The notes under the pieces: model-generated
What the model was told of the DNA's origin: nothing
Database searches by the model: none
What the model saw: only the letters and a program-made list of their open reading frames with translations
Program-made: the position numbers and the translations under genes
NCBI RefSeq assembly: GCF_900103475.1
Contig: NZ_FNHG01000011.1
Coordinates: 36,573-100,572 of the forward strand
Direction of reading: 5' to 3'
Length of the DNA: 64,000 bases
Source of the DNA: Maricaulis salignorans
GTDB taxonomy: Bacteria; Pseudomonadota; Alphaproteobacteria; Caulobacterales; Maricaulaceae
In this document: positions 1-8,635 of the stretch, piece after piece
Layout of the letters: each line of letters opens with the position of its first letter
How positions within the stretch are numbered: position 1 is the stretch's first letter

Positions 1-1
1 A

Positions 2-136
2 GCCGACGAAGATCGCGCCATCGCCGAAGCCCAGGCTGCCGACCTGTTCGAAGCCAGCGAAGAAGGCGAAGAACTGGCCGAACGCCGCGCCGAAGGCGCC
101 GACGATTCGGAAGCGCCCGAAGACGACGAAGACTAG
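2..136 (+). CDS. rplI: 50S ribosomal protein L9, C-terminal fragment
   Basis: This is the 3' end of a gene entering from the left edge; the frame is open from base 2 to a TAG at 134-136. The 44 visible residues are rich in Ala, Glu and Asp and contain a stretch ADLFEASEEGEE, like the acidic C-terminal extensions of alphaproteobacterial L9. Position just before dnaB also fits, since rplI and dnaB are commonly adjacent. The conserved L9 domains lie outside the window, so the name rests on the tail and context. Confidence 0.7.
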   Translation, partial: ADEDRAIAEAQAADLFEASEEGEELAERRAEGADDSEAPEDDED

Positions 137-161
137 GCTCTCAGCCAACGCTGAATGCCGG

Positions 162-197
162 AAACGGGCGGGTCGCAAGACCCGCCCGTTTTTGTTT
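162..197 (+). terminator. Rho-independent terminator after rplI
   Basis: A perfect 13-bp stem with a GCAA tetraloop (arms 162-174 and 179-191) runs straight into TTTTTGTTT. It lies 25 bases after the rplI stop and should separate the ribosomal transcript from dnaB. Confidence 0.9.
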
Positions 198-207
198 GCC
201 ACCAGAC

Positions 208-226
208 TTATCCACACTTCTCCACA
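208..226 (+). promoter_or_regulatory. Two tandem DnaA boxes upstream of dnaB
   Basis: TTATCCACA at 208-216 is a perfect consensus DnaA box. TTCTCCACA at 218-226 differs from it at one base and is in the same orientation, one helical turn (10 bp) away. The pair sits about 85-100 bp upstream of the dnaB start. DnaA-dependent transcription of replication genes is known in Caulobacter, so these are plausible DnaA-ATP operator sites. Binding is inferred. Confidence 0.65.
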
Positions 227-309
227 GGCCGGGGAAATGCTGTGGCAAAGATTCACCCTGCGCGGATTGAGGGGTCGCATCCCGGCCGCCGAGCCTGTAT
301 CCCATCTGT

Positions 310-1791
310 ATGACCACTGAGCTGATGACATTCGATTCCGGCGTCCCGACGACGCTGGAGACCGCGCCCCACAATCTGGAGGCCGAACAAGCCTTCCTCG
401 GTGCGCTGCTCTACGACAATGAGATCTTCCATCGCATCGCCGACTGGCTGAAGCCGGAACATTTCTACGACCCCGTCCATGGTCGTATTTTCGAGACCGC
501 CTCCGATCTGATCGGCCGCGGCTCGCTGGCCGATGCGGTGGTCCTGAAAACCCATTTCGACCGCGATGACGGGCTGCGTGAAATCGGCGGCACCACCTAC
601 CTGGCCGTACTGATCGAGAGCGCCGCGAATAATTCGGCAGCGACCGAATACGCGCGCATGATCTACGAGCTGGCCCTACGCCGCGATCTGATCCGCATCG
701 GCGACGAGCTGTCCGCAACCGCGACCACCGATGCCGAAACCCAGCCGCGCAAACTGATCGAGGCGGTCGAGCAACAACTCTTCAATCTCGCCGAGGCCGG
801 CTCGACCTCACGCGGCTTTGTCAGTTTCAAACAGGCGCTGACCGAATCGGTCGAGACCGCCGCCGCGGCCTATGAGCGCGATGGCGGTCTGTCGGGAATT
901 TCCTCGGGCCTCAAGGCGCTGGATGAAAAGCTCGGCGGCATGCACCCGTCCGACCTGATCATCCTCGCCGGACGTCCCTCGATGGGGAAAACCGCGCTGG
1001 CGACCAATATCGCTTTCGATGTGGCGCGAAACTACGAGTTCGAGGAACAGCCCGACGGCACCACCAAGACGACCAAGGGCGGCGTTGTCGGCTTTTTCTC
1101 GCTGGAAATGTCGGCCGAACAGCTCGCCATGCGTCTGATCGCCGATTACACCGGCATCCCCGGCTATATGATCCGCCAGGGCACGATCGACGCGACCCAG
1201 TATGAAGAGATCCGCGACGCGGTGCTCGAGATCCAGTCGCTGCCGCTCTATATCGACGACACCGGTGGCCTGCCCATCGGCGCCCTCGCCGCCCGCGCGC
1301 GCCGCCTCAAGCGCACCCACGGGCTCGATCTGATCATCGTCGATTACCTTCAGCTGGTCACTTCCTCACGCAACCGGCCGGGCGATAGCCGGGTGCAGGA
1401 AGTCTCCGAAGTGACGCAGAACCTCAAGGCCCTGGCCAAGGAACTGGAAGTTCCCGTCATCGCCCTGTCGCAGCTCTCGCGTAATGTCGAAAGCCGCGAA
1501 GACAAGAAGCCCCAGCTCTCCGACCTGCGTGAATCGGGTTCGATCGAGCAGGACGCCGATGTGGTGCTGTTCGTCTATCGCGAAGCCTATTACAAGGAAC
1601 GCGAAAAGCCGCGCGAGGACACGCCTGAATATCTCGCCTGGCAGGAAGAATTCCGCATTATTGAAAAACTGGCCGAAGTGGTCATCGGCAAGCAACGCCA
1701 TGGTGCCATCGGTACGGCCAAACTCGCCTTTGACGGGGCCCGCACGAAGTTTAGCGATCTTGATGAACGATACGAAGACGGACCCGGCTGA
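310..1791 (+). CDS. dnaB: Replicative DNA helicase DnaB
   Basis: Hexameric 5'-3' helicase that unwinds DNA at the replication fork and recruits primase. The 493 residues match the family length. An N-terminal DnaB domain (about residues 15-120, beginning PHNLEAEQAFLGALL) precedes a RecA-like ATPase core with Walker A GRPSMGKTA near residue 221 and Walker B LIIVDYLQL near 341, followed by the family motif LSQLSRNVESR. The ATG at 310 lacks a clear ribosome binding site; an in-frame ATG at 325 is an alternative. The end overlaps alr by 29 bases. Confidence 0.97.
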   Translation: MTTELMTFDSGVPTTLETAPHNLEAEQAFLGALLYDNEIFHRIADWLKPEHFYDPVHGRIFETASDLIGRGSLADAVVLKTHFDRDDGLREIGGTTYLAVLIESAANNSAATEYARMIYELALRRDLIRIGDELSATATTDAETQPRKLIEAVEQQLFNLAEAGSTSRGFVSFKQALTESVETAAAAYERDGGLSGISSGLKALDEKLGGMHPSDLIILAGRPSMGKTALATNIAFDVARNYEFEEQPDGTTKTTKGGVVGFFSLEMSAEQLAMRLIADYTGIPGYMIRQGTIDATQYEEIRDAVLEIQSLPLYIDDTGGLPIGALAARARRLKRTHGLDLIIVDYLQLVTSSRNRPGDSRVQEVSEVTQNLKALAKELEVPVIALSQLSRNVESREDKKPQLSDLRESGSIEQDADVVLFVYREAYYKEREKPREDTPEYLAWQEEFRIIEKLAEVVIGKQRHGAIGTAKLAFDGARTKFSDLDERYEDGPG

Positions 1792-2887
1792 ACCCGCAGC
1801 TCAGCCTGCACCACGCCTGGTCATTGATCTGGCTGCGATTCAGCGCAATTTCGCGGCCCTGCAGCGCCTCGCTCCAACGGCGCGGACCGGCGCGGTGGTC
1901 AAGGCCAATGCCTATGGGCTCGGCGCGTCACGTGTCATCCCCGCCCTCGCCGATGCCGGTTGCCGCACCTTCTATGTCGCCCATACCGCCGAAGGCCGTG
2001 AAGCCCGCGAAGCGCTGGACGGGCGCGAGGCCGAGATATTCGTCTTCAATGGTTTCTGGCCTTCCGAACTGGCCTCGCTACGCGAGGCGCGGCTCTTCCC
2101 GGTCATCAATGATCTGCACCAATTGCACCATCTTCGCGACCTGGCGCCGGATCTGCCTTGCGCGATCCATTTCGATACCGGCATGAACCGGCTGGGCCTG
2201 GGTCCGAATGCGACGCAGAGCCTGCTCGACAATCCCGACTGGCTGACCGGTCTCGATGTCCGCCAGATCATGAGCCATCTGGCCTGTTCCCACGAACCGG
2301 CCCACCCGCTCAATGCGCGCCAGTTGGAACGCTTTGCTGCAGTCCGCGCGCATTTCCCCGATATCCCCGCCAGCTTTGCCAATTCCGGCGGTGCCATGCT
2401 CGATGCGCGCTATCATTTCGATGTCCTGCGGCCCGGCCTCGCACTCTATGGCGGCCACCCCGCCCAGGACTGCGACGATCCCTTTGTCCCCGCCGTGCGC
2501 GTCGAGGCACCGGTGCTGCAGGTGCGCACGATCAGGGCCGGCGATTGCGCCGGCTATGGCGCCATTTTCACGGCAACGCGCGAAATGCGCATCGCCACCG
2601 TCGCCACCGGCTATGCCGACGGGCTGCTGCGGGCCTGCGGCGATGGCGGGTTCGGCCGCATTGGCGGGATGAAAGTGCCCATTATCGGGCGCATCTCGAT
2701 GGATCTGACCACGCTCGATCTTAGTGATGTCACAGCGCCGGTCGCACCGGGCGACTGGGTCAGCTTTCTCGGCGATGATCTCGAACCAATGGCCGCGGCG
2801 GCCCACACCATCACCTATGAATTCCTCGTCCGGCTCGGCCTGCGCTTCCGGCGCGTCTATCTGCCGGGCACAGCCACCGCGCAGTGA
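1763..2887 (+). CDS. alr: Alanine racemase
   Basis: PLP-dependent racemase that makes D-alanine for peptidoglycan. The protein is 374 residues. The PLP-binding lysine lies in AVVKANAYGLG (about Lys47) and the second catalytic residue is the tyrosine in AGYGAIF (about Tyr265), both at the expected places. The ATG at 1763 lies inside the end of dnaB and gives the normal family length; the frame stays open upstream only because it runs antiphase through dnaB. The overlap suggests co-transcription and possible translational coupling with dnaB. Confidence 0.93.
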   Translation: MNDTKTDPAEPAAQPAPRLVIDLAAIQRNFAALQRLAPTARTGAVVKANAYGLGASRVIPALADAGCRTFYVAHTAEGREAREALDGREAEIFVFNGFWPSELASLREARLFPVINDLHQLHHLRDLAPDLPCAIHFDTGMNRLGLGPNATQSLLDNPDWLTGLDVRQIMSHLACSHEPAHPLNARQLERFAAVRAHFPDIPASFANSGGAMLDARYHFDVLRPGLALYGGHPAQDCDDPFVPAVRVEAPVLQVRTIRAGDCAGYGAIFTATREMRIATVATGYADGLLRACGDGGFGRIGGMKVPIIGRISMDLTTLDLSDVTAPVAPGDWVSFLGDDLEPMAAAAHTITYEFLVRLGLRFRRVYLPGTATAQ

Positions 2888-2947
2888 GCTTGCGGCGGCG
2901 CGGAACAGAGTGTGAACTAGACGCCTAGCCACAGAAGACGATTCGCC

Positions 2948-4324
2948 ATGGCCCGTGCTGAAAACATCTATGTCTGCCAGAGCTGCGGCGCCTCCCAGAG
3001 CAAATGGGCCGGGCGCTGCGATGCCTGCGGCAGCTGGAATACGCTGGTCGAGGAAACCCCGGCGGCACCGCTGGGCACCCAGGCCACGACCGCAAAACGC
3101 CGCGGCAAGGGCAATACACTCGACCTGGTCGATCTCGGTGCCGATACGCCCGAAGCGCCGCGGCTGAAATCGGGCATTCCCGAGCTCGACCGTGTTTGCG
3201 GCGGCGGGCTGGTGCGCGGTTCGGCGATACTGGTCGGCGGCGATCCGGGGATCGGCAAATCCACCCTGCTGCTGCAACTCGTCGCCCTGATGGCCCGCGC
3301 CGATGCCCGCGCGATCTATGTTTCCGGCGAGGAGGCCGTTGCCCAGGTCCGCTTGCGCGCGCGGCGGCTCGGGCTGGCCGATGCGCCGGTCTCGCTGGCG
3401 GCGGAAACCTCGCTCAATAATATTCTCGACGGGCTGAAGGCGGAAAAACCCGACATTGTCGTCATCGATTCGATCCAGACCATGTGGAGCGACCAACTCG
3501 CCGCTGCACCGGGCACGGTCGCCCAGGTGCGTGCCTGTTCACAGGAATTGGTGCGTTTTGCCAAACAGCGCAATTGCATCGTCATCCTGGTCGGCCATGT
3601 CACCAAGGACGGCCAGATCGCCGGTCCGCGGGTGATCGAGCACATGGTCGATGCCGTGCTGTATTTCGAAGGCGAGCGCTCGCATCAATTCCGCATCCTG
3701 CGCGCCGTGAAGAACCGTTTCGGCCCGACCGACGAGATCGGCGTGTTTGAAATGGGTGATGCCGGACTGGGCGAAGTGGCCAATCCCTCTGCCCTCTTCC
3801 TCGATGGACGCGGCGAATCGACCTCTGGAGCCGCTGTATTTGCCGGCATGGAAGGCACACGGCCCGTCCTGAGCGAAATCCAGGCCCTGGTCGCCCCGGC
3901 AGCGTTTGGCACACCACGCCGTGCTGTGGTGGGCTGGGATAGTGGCCGGCTGGCCATGGTACTCGCCGTACTGGAAGCGCGCTGCGGTGTGGATTTTTCC
4001 AATCGCGATATTTTTCTCAATGTCGCCGGCGGTCTGAAGATCGCCGAACCCGCGGCCGACCTCGCCGTCGCGGCCGCCATTGTCTCATCGGCGCTGGATG
4101 TTGCCCTGCCCTCGGACGGCGTTGTTTACGGAGAAATCAGTCTTTCCGGCGATGTTCGCCCCGTCGGTCGGAGTGATTCACGCCTCAAGGAAGCCGCCAA
4201 GCTGGGCTTCACACGCGCCATTGCCCCGAAAGCCTCGGCTGATGATACCGCGCCGGTACGTGTGCTGGGCGTGGCCACGGCGCTCGAACTGGTGCAAACT
4301 CTGCAGGCGATGGCAGGCGAATAG
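2948..4324 (+). CDS. radA: DNA repair protein RadA
   Basis: RecA-like ATPase that drives branch migration during recombinational repair. The 458 residues show, in order, a four-cysteine zinc finger (Cys10, 13, 24 and 27), Walker A GDPGIGKST near residue 100, the RadA signature KNRFG near residue 255 and a C-terminal Lon-protease-like domain. It follows alr by 60 bases and precedes cvpA by 11, so it probably belongs to the same transcript. The ribosome binding site is weak. Confidence 0.96.
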   Translation: MARAENIYVCQSCGASQSKWAGRCDACGSWNTLVEETPAAPLGTQATTAKRRGKGNTLDLVDLGADTPEAPRLKSGIPELDRVCGGGLVRGSAILVGGDPGIGKSTLLLQLVALMARADARAIYVSGEEAVAQVRLRARRLGLADAPVSLAAETSLNNILDGLKAEKPDIVVIDSIQTMWSDQLAAAPGTVAQVRACSQELVRFAKQRNCIVILVGHVTKDGQIAGPRVIEHMVDAVLYFEGERSHQFRILRAVKNRFGPTDEIGVFEMGDAGLGEVANPSALFLDGRGESTSGAAVFAGMEGTRPVLSEIQALVAPAAFGTPRRAVVGWDSGRLAMVLAVLEARCGVDFSNRDIFLNVAGGLKIAEPAADLAVAAAIVSSALDVALPSDGVVYGEISLSGDVRPVGRSDSRLKEAAKLGFTRAIAPKASADDTAPVRVLGVATALELVQTLQAMAGE

Positions 4325-4335
4325 GAAAGACGCCG

Positions 4336-4992
4336 ATGGACGGCTCCCTGAGTGCATTCGATGGAATAGGACTGACAATCCTTCTGGTCTCCGGCCTGCT
4401 GGCCCTGGTGCGCGGTTTTGTCCGCGAAGCCCTGTCGGTGACTGCCTTTGTCGCCGCCTCGCTGGCGACACTCTGGGCCCTGCCTGCCTTTCTCGGTCCG
4501 GCACGGGAATTGATCGATCCCGATTGGCTGGCGCCGCTGGCGATCGGCGCGGTCATCTTCCTGCTGGTCTATCTGTCGATCACCTTCGTGACCTCCTCGC
4601 TGTCGAACGGCCTGGCCAAGGGTGATGACGTCAATGTCGTCGACCGGACGCTGGGCTTCGCCTTCGGCGTGGTGCGCGGCCTGGTCTTGCTGGCCCTCGG
4701 CGTCATCTTCATGGCGGCGACCCTGGGCATAGACGGGCAACCGCCGCGCGCCGTCACCGAATCGCGGATCTATCCGCTCGTGAAGGCTGCCGCAGACGCG
4801 CTGCAGACATTGGCGCCGTCGACCTCGCGAATTGCCGGCACCGACCTACTGCCCGAGGCCAGCCCGGGCGCTGCCCGCGACCCGATTGCAGAAACTATAA
4901 GAAATGATGCGACCTCCTATGGCAGCCGCGACAGAAACCGACTAGATGAGCTGATCGGTTCGACCACGGATGACCAGGATGACGATGGATGA
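4336..4992 (+). CDS. cvpA: CvpA family membrane protein
   Basis: Inner-membrane protein of the colicin V production family. The 218 residues have about four hydrophobic segments in the first 150 residues, including the typical N-terminal stretch LLVSGLLALVRGFVREAL, then a polar tail of about 70 residues. Location immediately before purF, with an ATGA overlap, is the classical cvpA-purF arrangement. The molecular function of the family is poorly defined; links to envelope homeostasis are reported in other bacteria. Confidence 0.9.
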   Translation: MDGSLSAFDGIGLTILLVSGLLALVRGFVREALSVTAFVAASLATLWALPAFLGPARELIDPDWLAPLAIGAVIFLLVYLSITFVTSSLSNGLAKGDDVNVVDRTLGFAFGVVRGLVLLALGVIFMAATLGIDGQPPRAVTESRIYPLVKAAADALQTLAPSTSRIAGTDLLPEASPGAARDPIAETIRNDATSYGSRDRNRLDELIGSTTDDQDDDG

Positions 4993-6470
4993 GCGATAAG
5001 CACGCACTTCCCGCCACGCTGACTTACGATCCCGTCACGGATCGCCCCCAGGAAGAGTGCGGCGTTTTCGCCGTTTACGGGTCAGAAGATGCCGGTGTTC
5101 TCACCGCGCTCGGCCTGCACGCACTCCAGCATCGGGGACAGGAAGCCTGCGGCATCGCGACCCATGACGGGTCGCGTTTCCATGTCGAACGCTATCTCGG
5201 CCTGGTCGGCGAGAACTTCACATCAGCCGACATGCCCCAACGCCTGCCCGGCAATGTCGCAATCGGCCATGTGCGCTATTCGACCCAGGGCGCCTCGGTG
5301 CTGCGCAATGTGCAGCCGCTCTATTCCGACGTCCGCGGCGGTGGCATCGCGCTGGCCCATAATGGCCATATCACCAATGCCCGGGTGCTGCGCGAGGAGC
5401 TCGTCTCCAATGGCGCCATCTTCCAGTCGACCAGCGATTCGGAAGTCGTGCTCCATCTCGCCGCCCTGTCGCGCAAGTCCAAGCTCACCAATCGCCTGTC
5501 GCATGCCCTCAAGCAGATCGAGGGCGCCTTTGCCTTCGTGGTGCTGGTCAATGACCGCCTGATCGCTGCCCGCGACCCGCATGGCATCCGGCCGCTGGTG
5601 ATGGGTCAATTGGGCGATGCGGTCGTCTTCGCTTCGGAAACGACAGCGCTCGACATGGTCGGCGCCACCTATACCCGCGATGTCGAACCGGGCGAGGCGA
5701 TCATCCTGTCCGATGGCGAAATGCGCAGCGAACGTTTCTCGCCCGCGCGCGCCGCACGGCCCTGCGCCTTCGAATTCATCTATTTTGCCCGGCCGGACTC
5801 CAATATCGGTGGCCGCAGCGTCTATGAAGCCCGCAAGGAAATGGGCCGCCAGCTGGCCCGCGAAATGCCGGTCGATGTCGATGTCATCATTCCCGTGCCC
5901 GATAGCGGCGTGCCGGCCGCGCTGGGCTATTCGGAAGCCAGCGGCATCCCCTTCGAACTGGGCATTATCCGCAGCCACTTCGTCGGCCGCACCTTCATCC
6001 AGCCCAATCAGGACCGCCGCGACATGTCGGTGCGGCTCAAGCACTCGGCCAATGCCGCCGCCGTTCGCGGCAAGCGCGTCCTGCTGATTGATGATTCCAT
6101 CGTCCGCGGCACCACCTCGCTGAAAATCGTGCGCCTGATGCGCGAGGCCGGCGCCACGGAAGTCCACTTCCGCTCGGCCTGTCCGCCGATCAAGTTTCCC
6201 GACTTCTACGGTATTGATATGGCCGGCCAGAAGGAATTGATCGCGGCGAATATGGATGTCGAGCAGATGGCGGCCAAGCTCGAGGCCGACAGCCTCGCCT
6301 TCCTCACCGTCGACGGCATGTACCAGGCGATTACCGGCGGGCCACGCAATGACCGCGCGCCGCAGCTTTCAGATCACTATTTCACCGGCGAATATCCGAC
6401 GCGTCTGATGGATCATGACCGGTCGCTGTCGGCGAAAGAATTCCAACTCTCCCTATTGGTGGATGCATGA
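4989..6470 (+). CDS. purF: Amidophosphoribosyltransferase
   Basis: First committed step of purine synthesis: PRPP plus glutamine to phosphoribosylamine. The 493-residue protein begins with a short propeptide ending before Cys24 in EECGVF, the N-terminal nucleophile exposed by processing. The glutaminase domain has HALQHRGQEACGI; the PRTase domain has the PRPP loop LLIDDSIVRGTT near residue 363. It overlaps cvpA upstream and the SDR gene downstream by ATGA. With guaA and guaB also present, three purine-pathway genes lie in the window. Confidence 0.97.
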   Translation: MSDKHALPATLTYDPVTDRPQEECGVFAVYGSEDAGVLTALGLHALQHRGQEACGIATHDGSRFHVERYLGLVGENFTSADMPQRLPGNVAIGHVRYSTQGASVLRNVQPLYSDVRGGGIALAHNGHITNARVLREELVSNGAIFQSTSDSEVVLHLAALSRKSKLTNRLSHALKQIEGAFAFVVLVNDRLIAARDPHGIRPLVMGQLGDAVVFASETTALDMVGATYTRDVEPGEAIILSDGEMRSERFSPARAARPCAFEFIYFARPDSNIGGRSVYEARKEMGRQLAREMPVDVDVIIPVPDSGVPAALGYSEASGIPFELGIIRSHFVGRTFIQPNQDRRDMSVRLKHSANAAAVRGKRVLLIDDSIVRGTTSLKIVRLMREAGATEVHFRSACPPIKFPDFYGIDMAGQKELIAANMDVEQMAAKLEADSLAFLTVDGMYQAITGGPRNDRAPQLSDHYFTGEYPTRLMDHDRSLSAKEFQLSLLVDA

Positions 6471-7177
6471 CCGCAATTGATTTGACCGGCCGCGTCGCCC
6501 TGGTGACCGGTGCCTCGCGTGGCATTGGCCGCGCCATGGCGCTCGAACTCGGCAAGGCTGGCGCCCATGTGATCGCCACAGCCCGTACCACCGGTGCCCT
6601 GGAAGAGGTCGATGACCTGATCCGCGCTGCGGGCGGTTCCTCGACCCTGGTCCCGCTCGACCTGATGTCGAGCGACGGGATCGAGCAACTCGGCGCCATC
6701 GTCGAAGAGCGTTGGGGCAAGCTCGACATTCTGTTGGCCAATGCCGGCCAGCTCGGCGTCCTGACGCCGGCCGCACAGATCAAGGCGAAGACCTGGAATG
6801 AGGTGATTGGCGTCAATCTGCTGGCGCCGGCGCGGATGATCCGCGCCTTCGAAGCCCTGCTCCTGAAATCGGATACCGGTGGACGCGCCGTTTTCATTTC
6901 ATCGGGTGCGGCGACTTCACGGCGCGCCTTCTGGGCGCCCTATGCGGCCAGCAAGGCCGGGCTCGACGCCCTGGTCCAGTCCTGGGCTGATGAGCACAAT
7001 AATAATCCGCTGCGGATCAATCTGGTCTATCCCGGCGCCGTGCGCACGGTGATGCGCGCCAAGGCTTTCCCGGGCGAAGACGCCAATTCACTGCCGGAAC
7101 CGGCCACCCTGTGGCCATTGATCGCCGAGCTGGTCTCGGACGATTGCCAGCGTCACCGCGAAATCGTCAAAGCCTGA
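6467..7177 (+). CDS. SDR family NAD(P)-dependent oxidoreductase
   Basis: Classical short-chain dehydrogenase of 236 residues: cofactor motif TGASRGIG (residues 14-21), NAG motif in ANAGQLG, an SSG serine region and active site YAASK (Tyr159, Lys163). Substrate cannot be read from the sequence. The start overlaps the purF stop as ATGA, so it is translated with purF; the same neighbour is common after purF in alphaproteobacteria, though no role in purine synthesis is known. Confidence 0.9.
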   Translation: MTAIDLTGRVALVTGASRGIGRAMALELGKAGAHVIATARTTGALEEVDDLIRAAGGSSTLVPLDLMSSDGIEQLGAIVEERWGKLDILLANAGQLGVLTPAAQIKAKTWNEVIGVNLLAPARMIRAFEALLLKSDTGGRAVFISSGAATSRRAFWAPYAASKAGLDALVQSWADEHNNNPLRINLVYPGAVRTVMRAKAFPGEDANSLPEPATLWPLIAELVSDDCQRHREIVKA

Positions 7178-7182
7178 GGCTG

Positions 7183-7202
7183 GCCCGGGCCAAGGCCCGG
7201 GC
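7183..7202. terminator. GC-rich hairpin between convergent genes
   Basis: GCCCGGGCC and GGCCCGGGC form a perfect 9-bp inverted repeat around AA, six bases after the SDR stop and 25 bases before the der stop on the other strand. There is no T-tract, so it is at best a weak bidirectional terminator or mRNA 3'-end stabiliser. Confidence 0.4.
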
Positions 7203-7226
7203 GCCCAGTCTGACGTGTCGTCGGCG

Positions 7227-8624
7227 CTAGCGCTTCTTCGGGCCCGGCCCGCTGCCGCCGCGCTCATTGCCCGGCTCACTATCGACATAGGGATTCTTGC
7301 CGGCCTTGACGATCAGACGGATCGGCACGCCGGGAAGATCAAATGCCGTACGCAAACCGTTGATCAGATAGCGTTTATAACTATCAGGCAGGTCGGCGGC
7401 GCGCGAACACATCAGCACGAAGGTCGGCGGGCGTGATTTGGTCTGGGTGAGATAGCGCGGCTTGATCCGGCGTCCATTGACGGCCGGCGGCGGATGCCGC
7501 TCGATCATCTCATGCAGCCAGTCATTGAGATCGCGGGTCTTCACCTTGGCGTCCCAATTTCGGTGCAGGATCGACAGGGTCGGCATGATCTTGTCGAGGC
7601 CCTTGTTTTTCAGGGCCGAGATCGGCAGGAGCGGCGCGCCGGACATTTGCGGCAGAAGCCGGTCAAATTCCTCGCGCACTTCCTTGAGATAGGCTTCGCG
7701 ATCCGGCACGAGGTCGAACTTCGAAATCGCCACTGCGACGGCCCGGCCTTCGGAGAAGGCCATGTCGGCGAGCTGGAGGTCCTGCTTCTCCAGGGGATGG
7801 CTGGCATCCATCAGCAAGAGCACGACTTCGGAGAATTTGATCGCGCGCAGCGTATCGGCGACGCTCATCCGCTCGAGCCGGTCAGAGACCTTGCCCTTCT
7901 TGCGCAGACCGGCCGTGTCGTGCAGGCGCACCCTGCGCCCGTCCCACAACCAGTCGACAGCGATCGCGTCACGCGTGATGCCCGCCTCGGGACCGGTGAT
8001 CAGGCGTTGTTCGCCGATCAGGCAATTGATCAGGGTCGACTTGCCCGCATTGGGCCGGCCAATGACCGCAATGCGCAGGGGCGGCGAATCCGGACGCGCC
8101 TTCGAACTTTTTTGCGGCTGCTGGCCGATCGCATCAATGAGCGCCTGATAGAGTTCGCTCATACCCTCGCCATGGGCCGCAGAGATCGCAACCGGTTCAC
8201 CCAGGCCAAGACTGTAGGCATCGAGCAGGCCCGATTGCCCGGCCCGGCCTTCGGCCTTGTTGGCCAGCAGAATGACGGGTTTACCGGCCTTGCGCATGAC
8301 TTCGGCAAAGGTCTGGTCGAGCGGCATGATGCCGGCCCGCGCGTCGATCAGCAGCAGACAGATATCCGCATCCTTGATCGCGATCTCGGTCTGGGCGCGC
8401 ATTTCCGCCTCCAGACCTTCCTTTTTCTCGTCGTCATAGCCGGCGGTGTCGATCAGGCGCAGATCCATATCGCCCAGACGGCCCACGGCTTCGCGTCGGT
8501 CGCGCGTCACGCCCGGCCGGTCATCGACAATCGCCAGCGGCTTGCCCGCCAGGCGATTGAACAGCGTCGATTTTCCCACATTGGGCCGTCCGACGACGGC
8601 GATGCGGGGTATAAAATCAGTCAT
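7227..8624 (-). CDS. der: Ribosome biogenesis GTPase Der (EngA)
   Basis: Essential GTPase with two consecutive G domains, needed for 50S subunit assembly. The 465 residues contain the first P-loop GRPNVGKST near residue 12 and the second, GRPNAGKST, near residue 187, then a C-terminal KH-like domain (HRNWDAKVKT onward) and a basic tail. It is the last gene of a minus-strand run, 11 bases after bamB. bamB-der adjacency is widespread in proteobacteria. Confidence 0.97.
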   Translation of the reverse strand: MTDFIPRIAVVGRPNVGKSTLFNRLAGKPLAIVDDRPGVTRDRREAVGRLGDMDLRLIDTAGYDDEKKEGLEAEMRAQTEIAIKDADICLLLIDARAGIMPLDQTFAEVMRKAGKPVILLANKAEGRAGQSGLLDAYSLGLGEPVAISAAHGEGMSELYQALIDAIGQQPQKSSKARPDSPPLRIAVIGRPNAGKSTLINCLIGEQRLITGPEAGITRDAIAVDWLWDGRRVRLHDTAGLRKKGKVSDRLERMSVADTLRAIKFSEVVLLLMDASHPLEKQDLQLADMAFSEGRAVAVAISKFDLVPDREAYLKEVREEFDRLLPQMSGAPLLPISALKNKGLDKIMPTLSILHRNWDAKVKTRDLNDWLHEMIERHPPPAVNGRRIKPRYLTQTKSRPPTFVLMCSRAADLPDSYKRYLINGLRTAFDLPGVPIRLIVKAGKNPYVDSEPGNERGGSGPGPKKR

Positions 8625-8635
8625 GGATTTTTGGC

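Noticed and set aside
2078..3496. Long minus-strand open frame antisense to alr and radA
   Set aside because: Spans two clear genes on the opposite strand and shows no family pattern.
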